Assembly: GCA_005862285.1 (NCBI GenBank)
Contig: SZXW01000003.1
Span: 186,001-250,000, forward strand
From: Chlorobium sp.
Lineage (GTDB): Bacteria > Bacteroidota > Chlorobiia > Chlorobiales > Chlorobiaceae
Length of the DNA: 64,000 bases
Direction: 5' to 3'
Shown here: piece after piece, positions 8,289 through 15,962 of the stretch
Layout: every line of letters starts with the position of its first letter
Numbering within the stretch: the first letter of the stretch is position 1
The notes under the pieces: generated by a model
Seen by the model: only the letters and a program-made list of their open reading frames with translations
What the model was told of the DNA's origin: nothing
Database searches by the model: none
Translations under genes and position numbers: made by a program

Positions 8289-8682
8289 ATGGTTTGCAGA
8301 TCTTGCAGGGTTTATATCCAGCCTTGATTGCTTCCTCGCGGGTTTTGAACACTACCGTGCTGTTTTTGCTGTTGTAGAAACGGCAGGTTGATTTATGAAA
8401 AACCTTTTCACCGGTATTTCCGTGCAAAGGTCCTGCTGTAGTTCCAGCTGTTGTTTTTTCAGTGGTGCCCATCGTTTTTGGAGCGGCAGGAGCAGTTGCA
8501 CCTGTTTTGGCTCCCGTGTTTTTTGCTGTAGATTTGTTACTGCTCTGGTCTTTTTTGTCAGTTGTTTTTCCCTTGGCTTCTGTTTTTGTCGCAGGCGCAG
8601 TCGTAGCAGCCTCTTTTGCCTGGAGCTGACAGGTGCATGCCAAAAAAAGCAGGCCGAAGAGAATGGTGCTGAAGGTTTTCAT
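8287..8682 (-). CDS. Exported protein with Ada-like metal-binding domain
   Basis: A 131-residue protein in three parts: a signal peptide (residues 1-22, core TILFGLLFLACTC), a low-complexity linker of about 70 residues made almost only of Lys, Thr, Ala, Gly and Ser, and a C-terminal domain GEKVFHKSTCRFYNSKN ... YKPCKICKP. The last part has the cysteine layout of the small Ada-like zinc-binding domain that is often fused to secreted nucleases, with C101, C126 and C129 visible and His/Cys nearby. The linker would let it reach across the periplasm or to the surface. The function is unknown; metal or nucleic acid binding is plausible. Confidence 0.62.
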   Translation of the reverse strand: MKTFSTILFGLLFLACTCQLQAKEAATTAPATKTEAKGKTTDKKDQSSNKSTAKNTGAKTGATAPAAPKTMGTTEKTTAGTTAGPLHGNTGEKVFHKSTCRFYNSKNSTVVFKTREEAIKAGYKPCKICKP

Positions 8683-8873
8683 TGCAGTGATATTTTGGTT
8701 GTTTTTTTACATACTTGCGAAAATGAAAGGTTTCCTGCAGTCAAATTGTTTTGTAAAAAAATTCAACTGATGACTTTTCAAGAGGGATCATGTATCGTTG
8801 TACCAGCCGGCACAGTCTTCATGACCGGCCGGTACAGGATACTGCTTCAGGTAGATACTCAGAACGTCTTGAT

Positions 8874-9098
8874 TCAGCGACGTGCTCTTACTTTCCTGTG
8901 ATGCTTGTTGTGGTGGTGCTTTCTGTGATGCTTCTTTTTGGCAAACCTATGGGATTCCGGACCTTTTGCGCGCAGTTCAGTCGGGGCGGGACCTTGCCCT
9001 GGACCCTGAGGAGCATGCTCTGCAAGGGATATGGAACTGCAAGCGCCGCTGAAGGTAAGGGCTGCAACAAGAGTCATGACGATTTTTTTCATATGCAT
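8874..9098 (-). CDS. Small exported His/Lys/Arg-rich peptide
   Basis: A peptide of 72-74 residues with a signal peptide (KKIVMTLVAALTFSGACSSI, cleavage near SLA), a Pro/Gly segment (APQGPGQGPAPTE) and a very basic tail containing about ten His and many Lys/Arg. The start is ATG at 9098 or the ATG two codons later (Met-Lys-Lys). The tail could bind metal ions or polyanions such as LPS. I know no characterised homologue. Coding is supported by the clean signal peptide rather than by family match. Confidence 0.5.
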   Translation of the reverse strand: MHMKKIVMTLVAALTFSGACSSISLAEHAPQGPGQGPAPTELRAKGPESHRFAKKKHHRKHHHNKHHRKVRARR

Positions 9099-9434
9099 GG
9101 TAACAGGTATTAGAAATTGAGAGCTTTTAATATCGGCGACAGCATTCTTTCTGAAGCCTAAGAGTATTACGAGGCATGCAATGCATTTCTTTCAAACATT
9201 ATTTTCGATAGAACAGGAAAAAGCAGTGCCGACGTATCCTGGATTTGTATTTTGTGTTATGGTTTAGTAGAATGACTTTGAAATTACACAGTTCCCGTCC
9301 CCCGCAATTCTTTATGTTCTGTTGTTTTGTTCAGGTAACTTCATACTGTTTTGACAGTTTGGGCGGAATATTTTTTAGATTGAACAGGTCTGTTCCGTTA
9401 ATCTTTCGTGGTTGTTTATAACAGGTAATCGTCT
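9099..9434. other. Spacer upstream of the rml operon
   Basis: No gene is seen. The left part should hold the promoter of the leftward His-rich peptide; the right part holds a candidate promoter for rmlA. The rest is AT-rich with no clear hairpin or long repeat. Confidence 0.4.
9351..9380 (+). promoter_or_regulatory. Candidate promoter of the nucleotide-sugar operon
   Basis: TTGACA (9351-9356) matches the sigma-70 -35 consensus fully. TTAGAT (9375-9380) follows after an 18-base spacer as a weak -10. The site is 54 bases before the rmlA start. It is called from sequence match alone. Confidence 0.35.
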
Positions 9435-10313
9435 ATGAAAGGAATAATACTTGCCGGTGGTTCCGGGACGAGGCTTTATCCCGTTACAAAGGGTATATCG
9501 AAACAACTGCTTCCGATATATGACAAACCGATGATTTATTACCCCCTTGCCACGCTGATGCTTTCCGGTATCAGGGATATTCTCATTATCACAACCCCTG
9601 AAGACCAGCCGATGTTCATGAAGCTGCTCGGAGACGGCAGCGAATGGGGAATTTCGCTTGCCTATACGGTTCAGCCTTCTCCTGACGGTCTTGCGCAGGC
9701 ATTCATTCTTGGAGAGGAATTTATCGGTGCTGATGATGTTGCCCTGATTCTCGGTGACAATATTTTTTTCGGCTATGCTTTCAGCCAGATACTGGAGGAT
9801 GCGGAAAGGACAGTCCGGCAGGATCGCAAAGCCAATATTTTCGGCTATTATGTCAGTGATCCTGAACGGTACGGGGTTGCTGAATTCGACCAGAGAGGAA
9901 ATGTTTTGTCTATAGAAGAAAAGCCACGGAACCCGAAATCGAATTTTGCGGTTGTAGGGCTTTATTTCTATACAAACGATGTCGTAGAAATTGCCGGTGA
10001 GGTCAAGCCTTCTGCACGGGGAGAGCTTGAAATCACTTCCGTGAACGAAGAATATCTTCACAGGGGACAGCTTAAATGCTCGATACTGGGACGGGGTTTT
10101 GCATGGCTCGATACCGGTACACACGAGTCTTTCCAGGAAGCAGGTAACTTCATCCAGACCGTGGAAAAACGTCAGGGCCTGAAGGTTGCCTGTCCGGAGG
10201 AAATAGCATGGCGGCAGGGATGGATAGGCGACGAGGAACTTGTAAAACTTGCCAGGCCGCTTATGAAAAGCAATTACGGCGAGTACCTGATGCGGCTGCT
10301 TGTCCAGAAATAA
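9435..10313 (+). CDS. rmlA: Glucose-1-phosphate thymidylyltransferase
   Basis: Joins dTTP and glucose 1-phosphate to make dTDP-glucose, the first step to dTDP-L-rhamnose for LPS O-chains or other glycans. The 292-residue length is normal. The N-terminal signature [20 protein letters not shown] carries the nucleotide-binding glycines and the catalytic Arg/Lys. [10 protein letters not shown] holds the metal aspartate, and [10 protein letters not shown] and [10 protein letters not shown] follow in the expected order. It is the first gene of a six-gene + strand operon (rmlA-C-D-B, galE, manC). Confidence 0.95.
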   Translation: MKGIILAGGSGTRLYPVTKGISKQLLPIYDKPMIYYPLATLMLSGIRDILIITTPEDQPMFMKLLGDGSEWGISLAYTVQPSPDGLAQAFILGEEFIGADDVALILGDNIFFGYAFSQILEDAERTVRQDRKANIFGYYVSDPERYGVAEFDQRGNVLSIEEKPRNPKSNFAVVGLYFYTNDVVEIAGEVKPSARGELEITSVNEEYLHRGQLKCSILGRGFAWLDTGTHESFQEAGNFIQTVEKRQGLKVACPEEIAWRQGWIGDEELVKLARPLMKSNYGEYLMRLLVQK

Positions 10314-10346
10314 AACGAGTTCAATTATAAAGAATATTTCAGTGTT

Positions 10347-10937
10347 ATGCAGGTGATACCTACAGCTATTCCCGATGTTCTTGTCTTTGAACCGAAAGTT
10401 TTCGGGGACGACCGGGGATATTTTTTCGAATCGTTTCGTCAGGATATTTTTGAAAGGCATGTGGGGAAAGTTGCCTTTTTACAGGACAATGAATCCAGGT
10501 CGGCATACGGTGTGCTCAGGGGCCTGCATTTTCAGAAGCCGCCCTTTACGCAATCAAAGCTGGTCAGAGTTGTTTCCGGCAGTGTGCTCGATGTTGCGGT
10601 TGATCTGCGTTATGGATCCCCGACGTACGGAAAGCATGTGACATGCCGGCTCGATGCGGAACGGAAAAACATGCTCTGGATCCCGAAAGGATTCGGTCAC
10701 GGTTTTCTTGTCCTCTCACCGGAAGCGATTTTTACCTACAAGTGCGACAATTATTATTCCCCTGCCCATGATGCCGGAGTGTTCTGGGGCGATCCCTCAC
10801 TTGCTATCGGCTGGAGTTTGCCTCTGGAAGAGATCAGGGTGTCGCAGAAGGACGCTTCACTGCCGAAGTTCGGCGAAGATCTTTATTTCCGGTATGAAGA
10901 TTACGAGCATCATCGTCTGTATCCTGAAGTCAGCTAA
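10347..10937 (+). CDS. rmlC: dTDP-4-dehydrorhamnose 3,5-epimerase
   Basis: Epimerises dTDP-4-keto-6-deoxyglucose at C3 and C5, the third rhamnose step. At 196 residues it is slightly longer than most RmlC. Family signatures are FGDDRGYFFESF, NESRSAYGVLRGLHFQ with the catalytic His (H64), KLVRVVSGSVLDVAVDLR with the catalytic Asp, and WIPKGFGHGFLVLS with the substrate-facing Tyr/His region. It follows rmlA by 33 bases. No ribosome site of note precedes the ATG, which is common in this genome. Confidence 0.94.
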   Translation: MQVIPTAIPDVLVFEPKVFGDDRGYFFESFRQDIFERHVGKVAFLQDNESRSAYGVLRGLHFQKPPFTQSKLVRVVSGSVLDVAVDLRYGSPTYGKHVTCRLDAERKNMLWIPKGFGHGFLVLSPEAIFTYKCDNYYSPAHDAGVFWGDPSLAIGWSLPLEEIRVSQKDASLPKFGEDLYFRYEDYEHHRLYPEVS

Positions 10938-11075
10938 CTGTAAATGATCCCATAAAGCTTCCATGAGCCGTTTCCTTTTTCCCCCGGACAGCAAACCGGT
11001 TTTCGGGACAACACTGTCAGCATTCGGTTGTCGAAATCCGGGAAGTTTCTTGTTATCATTTTTTACCGAATGTTC

Positions 11076-11951
11076 ATGAATATTCTTGTAACTGGGAGTA
11101 ATGGGCAGCTCGGCTCTGAAATAAAGGCCCAGTCGCCTTTATACCCGAACCGTCATTTTCATTTTCTTGATCTTCCCGATCTCGATATCACAAACCAGGA
11201 GCAGGTCGACACCTTCTGCCGGGAGAAAAAGATAGACATCATCATCAACTGTGCGGCATATACAGCTGTCGACAAGGCTGAGTCGGATGCAGAAGCTGCA
11301 TTCCTGGTCAACAGGGAAGGTGCGGCCGTACTTGCGTCGTGTGCTTTGAAATACAATTCCCTGCTTGTGCATATATCCACAGATTATGTATTCAGCGGGG
11401 AAGCTTTCACGCCTTACCGGGAAAGTGATACAGCGTCACCGCTCGGGGTTTACGGTATATCCAAATGGGAAGGAGAAGAGCGTATCAGGGAGATAGCTCC
11501 TTCTTACTTCATTATCCGGACCTCCTGGCTTTATTCATCGTATGGTGCCAATTTTCTGAAGACCATGCTTCGCCTTGGCGCGGAACGCGAGAGCCTGAAC
11601 GTGGTCTTTGACCAGATCGGGAGCCCGACAAGCGCATCGGACCTGGCTGGCGCGATCCTTTTTCTTCTCGACCGGACCGATTCCGATCACCGGTACCGTC
11701 ATACTTATCATTATTCAAATGAAGGGGTCTGTTCCTGGTACGATTTCGCGGTATCGATCATGGATATAGCCCGGCTCGGCTGCATCGTAAGACCTGTCGA
11801 GAGTTCGGAATATCCCCAGACCGCGAGGCGGCCTCATTTCAGCGTCCTGAATAAATCCGCCATCAAAAGGGATTGGGGTATTCGTATTCCGCATTGGAGG
11901 GCTTCACTTGTCCGGGAGATTGAAAAGATCATGAAGAACGCTGAGCGGTAA
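11076..11951 (+). CDS. rmlD: dTDP-4-dehydrorhamnose reductase
   Basis: Reduces dTDP-4-keto-L-rhamnose with NAD(P)H to dTDP-L-rhamnose. The start is placed at ATG 11076, which gives the canonical MNILVTGSNGQLGSEI. An ATG at 11070 and a TTG farther up are in frame but would add unconserved residues. Other signatures are INCAAYTAVDKAE, STDYVFSG and the SDR pair in YGISKWEGE. The product is 291 residues. The stop overlaps an ATG (TAATG at 11949-11953), which allows translational coupling to rmlB if the longer rmlB start is used. Confidence 0.93.
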   Translation: MNILVTGSNGQLGSEIKAQSPLYPNRHFHFLDLPDLDITNQEQVDTFCREKKIDIIINCAAYTAVDKAESDAEAAFLVNREGAAVLASCALKYNSLLVHISTDYVFSGEAFTPYRESDTASPLGVYGISKWEGEERIREIAPSYFIIRTSWLYSSYGANFLKTMLRLGAERESLNVVFDQIGSPTSASDLAGAILFLLDRTDSDHRYRHTYHYSNEGVCSWYDFAVSIMDIARLGCIVRPVESSEYPQTARRPHFSVLNKSAIKRDWGIRIPHWRASLVREIEKIMKNAER

Positions 11952-11995
11952 TGGAAGGAAAATGCGGTTCAGAGAACACTAATTATCGTTTCCCC

Positions 11996-13045
11996 ATGCA
12001 TATACTTATTACCGGCGGTGCCGGATTCATCGGATCACATGTCGTGAGGCACTTCCTCGGTACCTATCCCGGCTACAGTGTGACCAATCTCGACAGCCTG
12101 ACCTATGCGGGCAACCTGAACAATCTCAGGGATGTCGAAAGCATGCCGAATTACCGGTTCGTGAAAGGTGATATCACCGATGCTGAATTCCTGCTGCACC
12201 TTTTCAGCGAACATTGTTTTGACGGTGTGATCCATCTTGCGGCAGAATCGCATGTGGACCGCTCGATAGCCGATCCGACGGCGTTCGTGAAAACGAACGT
12301 GCTTGGAACTGTCAACCTGCTCAATGCGGCAAGGAGCTCCTGGAAGGGGAAATACGACGGAAAACGGTTCTATCATATTTCAACCGACGAGGTTTACGGT
12401 TCGCTCGGAAAAGATGGTCTGTTCACCGAAGAGACCCCGTATGATCCGCACAGTCCCTATTCAGCATCAAAAGCCGCATCCGATCATTTCGTTCGTGCTT
12501 ATTACGATACCTACGGACTTCCGACGGTCATCAGCAACTGCTCGAACAATTACGGGGCATGCCAGTTTCCCGAGAAACTCATACCTCTTTTCATCAACAA
12601 CATCCGGCTGGGCAAACCGCTGCCGGTTTACGGAAAAGGTGAAAACATCCGTGACTGGTTGTGGGTTGTGGACCATGCACAGGCAATCGACGTGATCTTC
12701 CATCACGGGAAAACCGGGGAAACCTACAACATCGGCGGCCATAACGAATGGACCAACATCGATCTGATCAGGCTGCTCTGCAGCATCATGGACAGGAAGC
12801 TCGGCAGGGAAGCGGGTGAGTCGGCCAAGCTCATAACTTACGTGACCGACCGCGCAGGCCATGATCTGCGATACGCGATCGATTCGTCGAAACTGCAGCG
12901 GGAGCTTGGCTGGGTCCCTTCCATCACGTTCGAGCAGGGGCTCGAGGAAACCGTTGACTGGTACCTCGCGAACCAGGTATGGCTTGACAACGTCACCTCG
13001 GGAAGCTATATGCACTATTACGAGGAGATGTACGGGAGCAGGTAG
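11996..13045 (+). CDS. rmlB: dTDP-glucose 4,6-dehydratase
   Basis: Second rhamnose step: converts dTDP-glucose to dTDP-4-keto-6-deoxyglucose with bound NAD. Signatures are MHILITGGAGFIGSHVVRHF, HLAAESHVDRSI, the active-site STDEVYGSLG and YSASKAASDHFVRAY with the YxxxK pair, then RDWLWVVDHAQAI. The ATG at 11996 fits homologues. An in-frame ATG at 11951, overlapping the rmlD stop, would add 15 residues that do not look conserved, but it has the better chance of coupled translation. The product is 349 or 364 residues. Confidence 0.94.
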   Translation: MHILITGGAGFIGSHVVRHFLGTYPGYSVTNLDSLTYAGNLNNLRDVESMPNYRFVKGDITDAEFLLHLFSEHCFDGVIHLAAESHVDRSIADPTAFVKTNVLGTVNLLNAARSSWKGKYDGKRFYHISTDEVYGSLGKDGLFTEETPYDPHSPYSASKAASDHFVRAYYDTYGLPTVISNCSNNYGACQFPEKLIPLFINNIRLGKPLPVYGKGENIRDWLWVVDHAQAIDVIFHHGKTGETYNIGGHNEWTNIDLIRLLCSIMDRKLGREAGESAKLITYVTDRAGHDLRYAIDSSKLQRELGWVPSITFEQGLEETVDWYLANQVWLDNVTSGSYMHYYEEMYGSR

Positions 13046-13080
13046 GACATGAGAAACGAAAAAAAACCAACAATCTGTTT

Positions 13081-14064
13081 ATGAAGAGAATACTGGTTAT
13101 CGGAGGAGCGGGCTATATCGGCAGTCATGTGGCAAGGGCTTTCCTCGACCGGGGTTATGACGTGACGGTATTTGACAACCTGCAGAGCGGCGTTCGTGAA
13201 AACCTTTTCGAGGATGCCCGTTTCATTCACGGTGATATCATGCGTCCAGACCAGCTCCGAACCGCAATGGCCGGTGGATTCGACGGATGTGTGCACCTCG
13301 CTGCGCTGAAAGCGGCAGGACAGTCGATGGTAAAGCCGGAAGAATATGCCGAAGCAAATATCACGGGAACCATCAATATCCTTAACCAGGCGGTTGCCGC
13401 AGGCATATCAGCGGTTATTTTTTCCTCTTCAGCTGCGGTATATGGTTCACCCCGTTATCTGCCCATTGATGAGAAGCATCCAAAGGACCCTGAAAACTTT
13501 TACGGTTTCACCAAACTCGAAATCGAACGGATTCTCGAATGGTATGATAAACTGAAAGGATTGCGTTATGCCGCCATACGCTACTTCAACGCGGCAGGCT
13601 ACGATGTGAAGGGCCGGATAAAGGGCCTCGAGATCAATCCTGAAAACCTTCTGCCGATCGTCATGGAAACCGCTGCCGGAATCAGGACGAAGCTTTCGAT
13701 ATTCGGCAATGACTATCCGACAAGGGATGGAAGCTGCATTCGCGATTATGTCCATGTAAGCGATCTCGCCGAGGCGCATGTAACGGCATTCGAACATATT
13801 CTCGAAAACAACAGGAGTTTTTCCGTCAACCTCGGCAGCGAAACCGGGGTGAGCGTGCTCGAGATGGTGGATCGTGCCCGTGCTCTGACCGGAAGGACCA
13901 TTCCCGCTGAACTGACCGGAAGGAGAGCGGGCGATCCGGCCGAACTTGTCGCCACGTCGGCAAAAGCCCGGGAGCTTCTCGGATGGGAGCCGAAATACAG
14001 CGATGTCGATACTTTGATCACATCAACCTGGAAGATGTACGAAAAACGAATAGTTATCCATTAA
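13081..14064 (+). CDS. galE: UDP-glucose 4-epimerase
   Basis: Interconverts UDP-glucose and UDP-galactose through a 4-keto intermediate with tightly bound NAD. The 327 residues show the Rossmann start KRILVIGGAGYIGSHVARAF, HLAALKAAGQS, the catalytic serines in FSSSAAVYG, and YGFTKLEIE with Tyr and Lys three residues apart. It then reads ISYFNAAG-type substrate residues (here YAAIRYFNAAGYD) and RDGSCIRDYVHV. The family also has members acting on GlcNAc or uronic acid forms, so the precise sugar is open. It sits 35 bases after rmlB and 16 before manC. Confidence 0.9.
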   Translation: MKRILVIGGAGYIGSHVARAFLDRGYDVTVFDNLQSGVRENLFEDARFIHGDIMRPDQLRTAMAGGFDGCVHLAALKAAGQSMVKPEEYAEANITGTINILNQAVAAGISAVIFSSSAAVYGSPRYLPIDEKHPKDPENFYGFTKLEIERILEWYDKLKGLRYAAIRYFNAAGYDVKGRIKGLEINPENLLPIVMETAAGIRTKLSIFGNDYPTRDGSCIRDYVHVSDLAEAHVTAFEHILENNRSFSVNLGSETGVSVLEMVDRARALTGRTIPAELTGRRAGDPAELVATSAKARELLGWEPKYSDVDTLITSTWKMYEKRIVIH

Positions 14065-14080
14065 TAAACCCCTATCATTG

Positions 14081-15496
14081 ATGATTATTCCCGTAATACT
14101 CAGCGGCGGATCGGGCACAAGGCTCTGGCCGCTTTCCCGATCGCTCTATCCCAAGCAGCTGCTGGCTCTGTCAGGTGAAAAAACCATGCTTCAGGATACC
14201 GTGCTCCGGCTTGATGCTGTTGAAGGGACCGGACCCGTATACTGTATCTGCAATGAAAGCCATCGTTTTCTCGTTGCCGAACAGCTTCGCGAGATCAAAG
14301 CGGAGACCGGAGGTATCGTTCTCGAACCGTTCGGCCGTAATACCGCTCCTGCTGCTGCTGTTGCCGCCATGCTTGTTGAAAAGGCATATCCGGGTGCAGT
14401 CATGCTGATTCTGCCTGCAGACCACGTGATCCTCGATTCCGGGGCTTTTGGCGCTGCTGTCGCTGCAGGAAAAACTGCAGCAGAAGAAGGAAGGCTTGTG
14501 ACATTCGGGATCGTGCCGCTTTCACCTGAAACCGGATATGGTTATGTCAGGGTGTCAGCGAAAGAAAAGGATGAGCATGGAGTATACCCGGTGATCCGGT
14601 TTGTCGAAAAGCCTGACAGGGAGAAAGCCGAAGAGTATCTTGCTTCCGGTGACTATTACTGGAACAGCGGCATGTTTCTTTTCAAGGCGGAAGCATATCT
14701 CGATGAGCTCGGGCGGCAAAATCCCGCTATGATTGACGCTTGCCGTGAGTCCCTCGACAAGGCGGCCGAAGATCTTGATTTTCTTCGTCTTGACCCAGCC
14801 TCTTTCCAGAGCTGTCCTTCAGATTCCATAGACTATGCTGTCATGGAAAAAACGGCGAAGGCCGCACTTGTGCCTCTTGATGCGGGCTGGAATGATGTCG
14901 GAGCCTGGTCTTCGCTCTGGGATGTGCATGAGCGGGATGAAGAGGGCAATGTGAAGAAAGGCGATGTGCTCGTTCACGACGTAAGGGACTCCTATATCCA
15001 GGCCACAAGCCGTCTGGTCACTGCGGTAGGACTTGAAGGACATATCATCGTAGAGACTGCGGACGCAGTGCTCGTTGCGTCGAAAGACCGTGTCCAGCAT
15101 GTCAAGAAGCTTGTTGAGGAACTGCAGAAAAACAAGCGCGAAGAGATTGAGACGCACCGGCGGGTTTACCGTCCCTGGGGTTTTTATGAAACAGTTGATT
15201 TTGGCGAACGTTTCAAGGTCAAGCGGATCAACGTGAAACCCGGAGCGGCGCTTTCGCTCCAGAAACATCTGCACAGGGCCGAGCACTGGGTCGTGGTAAA
15301 AGGAAAAGCAGTCGTGACCGTTGCAGATAAAAAAATCCATCTGGCGGAAAACCAGTCGACCTACATCCCTGTCGAGACTTTTCACCGTCTCGAAAACCAG
15401 GAGCAAATCCCACTTGAACTGATCGAGGTTCAGTCCGGGGATTACCTTGGAGAGGATGATATTATCAGGGTGGAAGACCGTTATGGGCGCCTGTAG
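14081..15496 (+). CDS. manC: Mannose-1-phosphate guanylyltransferase / mannose-6-phosphate isomerase
   Basis: A type II PMI-GMP enzyme (471 residues) that supplies GDP-mannose. The N-terminal nucleotidyltransferase (about 1-335) starts IIPVILSGGSGTRLWPLSRS with PKQLL, then GRNTAPAAAVAAM, LPADHV and FVEKPD. The C-terminal cupin domain (about 360-470) carries RPWGFYETVD, VKPGAALSLQKHLHRAEHWV and PVETFHRLEN, the metal and substrate residues of the isomerase half. The ATG at 14081 is used; the TTG one codon before is less likely. It closes the nucleotide-sugar operon. Confidence 0.93.
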   Translation: MIIPVILSGGSGTRLWPLSRSLYPKQLLALSGEKTMLQDTVLRLDAVEGTGPVYCICNESHRFLVAEQLREIKAETGGIVLEPFGRNTAPAAAVAAMLVEKAYPGAVMLILPADHVILDSGAFGAAVAAGKTAAEEGRLVTFGIVPLSPETGYGYVRVSAKEKDEHGVYPVIRFVEKPDREKAEEYLASGDYYWNSGMFLFKAEAYLDELGRQNPAMIDACRESLDKAAEDLDFLRLDPASFQSCPSDSIDYAVMEKTAKAALVPLDAGWNDVGAWSSLWDVHERDEEGNVKKGDVLVHDVRDSYIQATSRLVTAVGLEGHIIVETADAVLVASKDRVQHVKKLVEELQKNKREEIETHRRVYRPWGFYETVDFGERFKVKRINVKPGAALSLQKHLHRAEHWVVVKGKAVVTVADKKIHLAENQSTYIPVETFHRLENQEQIPLELIEVQSGDYLGEDDIIRVEDRYGRL

Positions 15497-15588
15497 GCAT
15501 GTGATTTTTTTTGAAGGTACGATTTATTAAGTATATTGAGCTCGTATGTTCCTGTGTACAAGTCAATAACCCTAAATATCAGTATCAT

Positions 15589-15789
15589 ATGGCTGAAGAA
15601 ATGAAATCTTCCGGGAGTGCTGGTGATGTTGTCAAAGGTGATTTTTCAACGATCCTGGTTGGCGTAGGTTCACTTCTTGACAGTGCTCTCACTCCTCTTG
15701 GCAAGCTGGTTGCCGAGACTCTCGACTCCCTGGCCGGAGTCGCGAAGCAGATCCTTGAAGGCGTCAACACCACGCTCGGCAACAAGTAA
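15589..15789 (+). CDS. Small amphipathic protein, possibly a CsmB/CsmF-like chlorosome envelope protein
   Basis: A 66-residue protein without a signal peptide. After a polar N-terminus (residues 1-20) come two amphipathic Ala/Val/Leu segments: STILVGVGSLLDSALTPLGK and LVAETLDSLAGVAKQILEGV, ending TLGNK. This two-part pattern with a central Pro-Leu-Gly and a short Lys end resembles the CsmB/CsmF group that coats chlorosomes, but I match it by character, not by a clear motif. The ATG at 15589 is used; the open frame upstream (to 15511) has no other good start. It stands alone, with a strong hairpin after it. Confidence 0.45.
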   Translation: MAEEMKSSGSAGDVVKGDFSTILVGVGSLLDSALTPLGKLVAETLDSLAGVAKQILEGVNTTLGNK

Positions 15790-15836
15790 GAGCCTGGTAT
15801 TTCAGGCATTGGCTTCGGCGTCCTCTGCGGTATGTT

Positions 15837-15875
15837 TTCAGGCAAGCTTTTCAATAATTGGAAGGCTTGCCTGAA
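15837..15875 (+). terminator. Strong hairpin after the csm-like gene
   Basis: TTCAGGCAAGC (15837-15847) pairs with GCTTGCCTGAA (15865-15875), and the stem nearly extends through TTTTC/GAAG. A T run does not follow closely (ACTATTTAT), so it may be a terminator or a 3' mRNA stabiliser. It lies 48 bases after the stop codon. Confidence 0.55.
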
Positions 15876-15962
15876 CTATTTATAAAAGGATTCTTGTATA
15901 TTGCTTCTTTTTTAAATGCAGGTGCGGAAAAACCTGTTTTGACCGAATGATTATTAAGAAAA

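Noticed and set aside
9375-10460. 361-codon open frame antisense to rmlA
   Set aside because: It mirrors a well-supported gene in an opposing frame, has no domain and no ribosome site, and its composition is that of a shadow.
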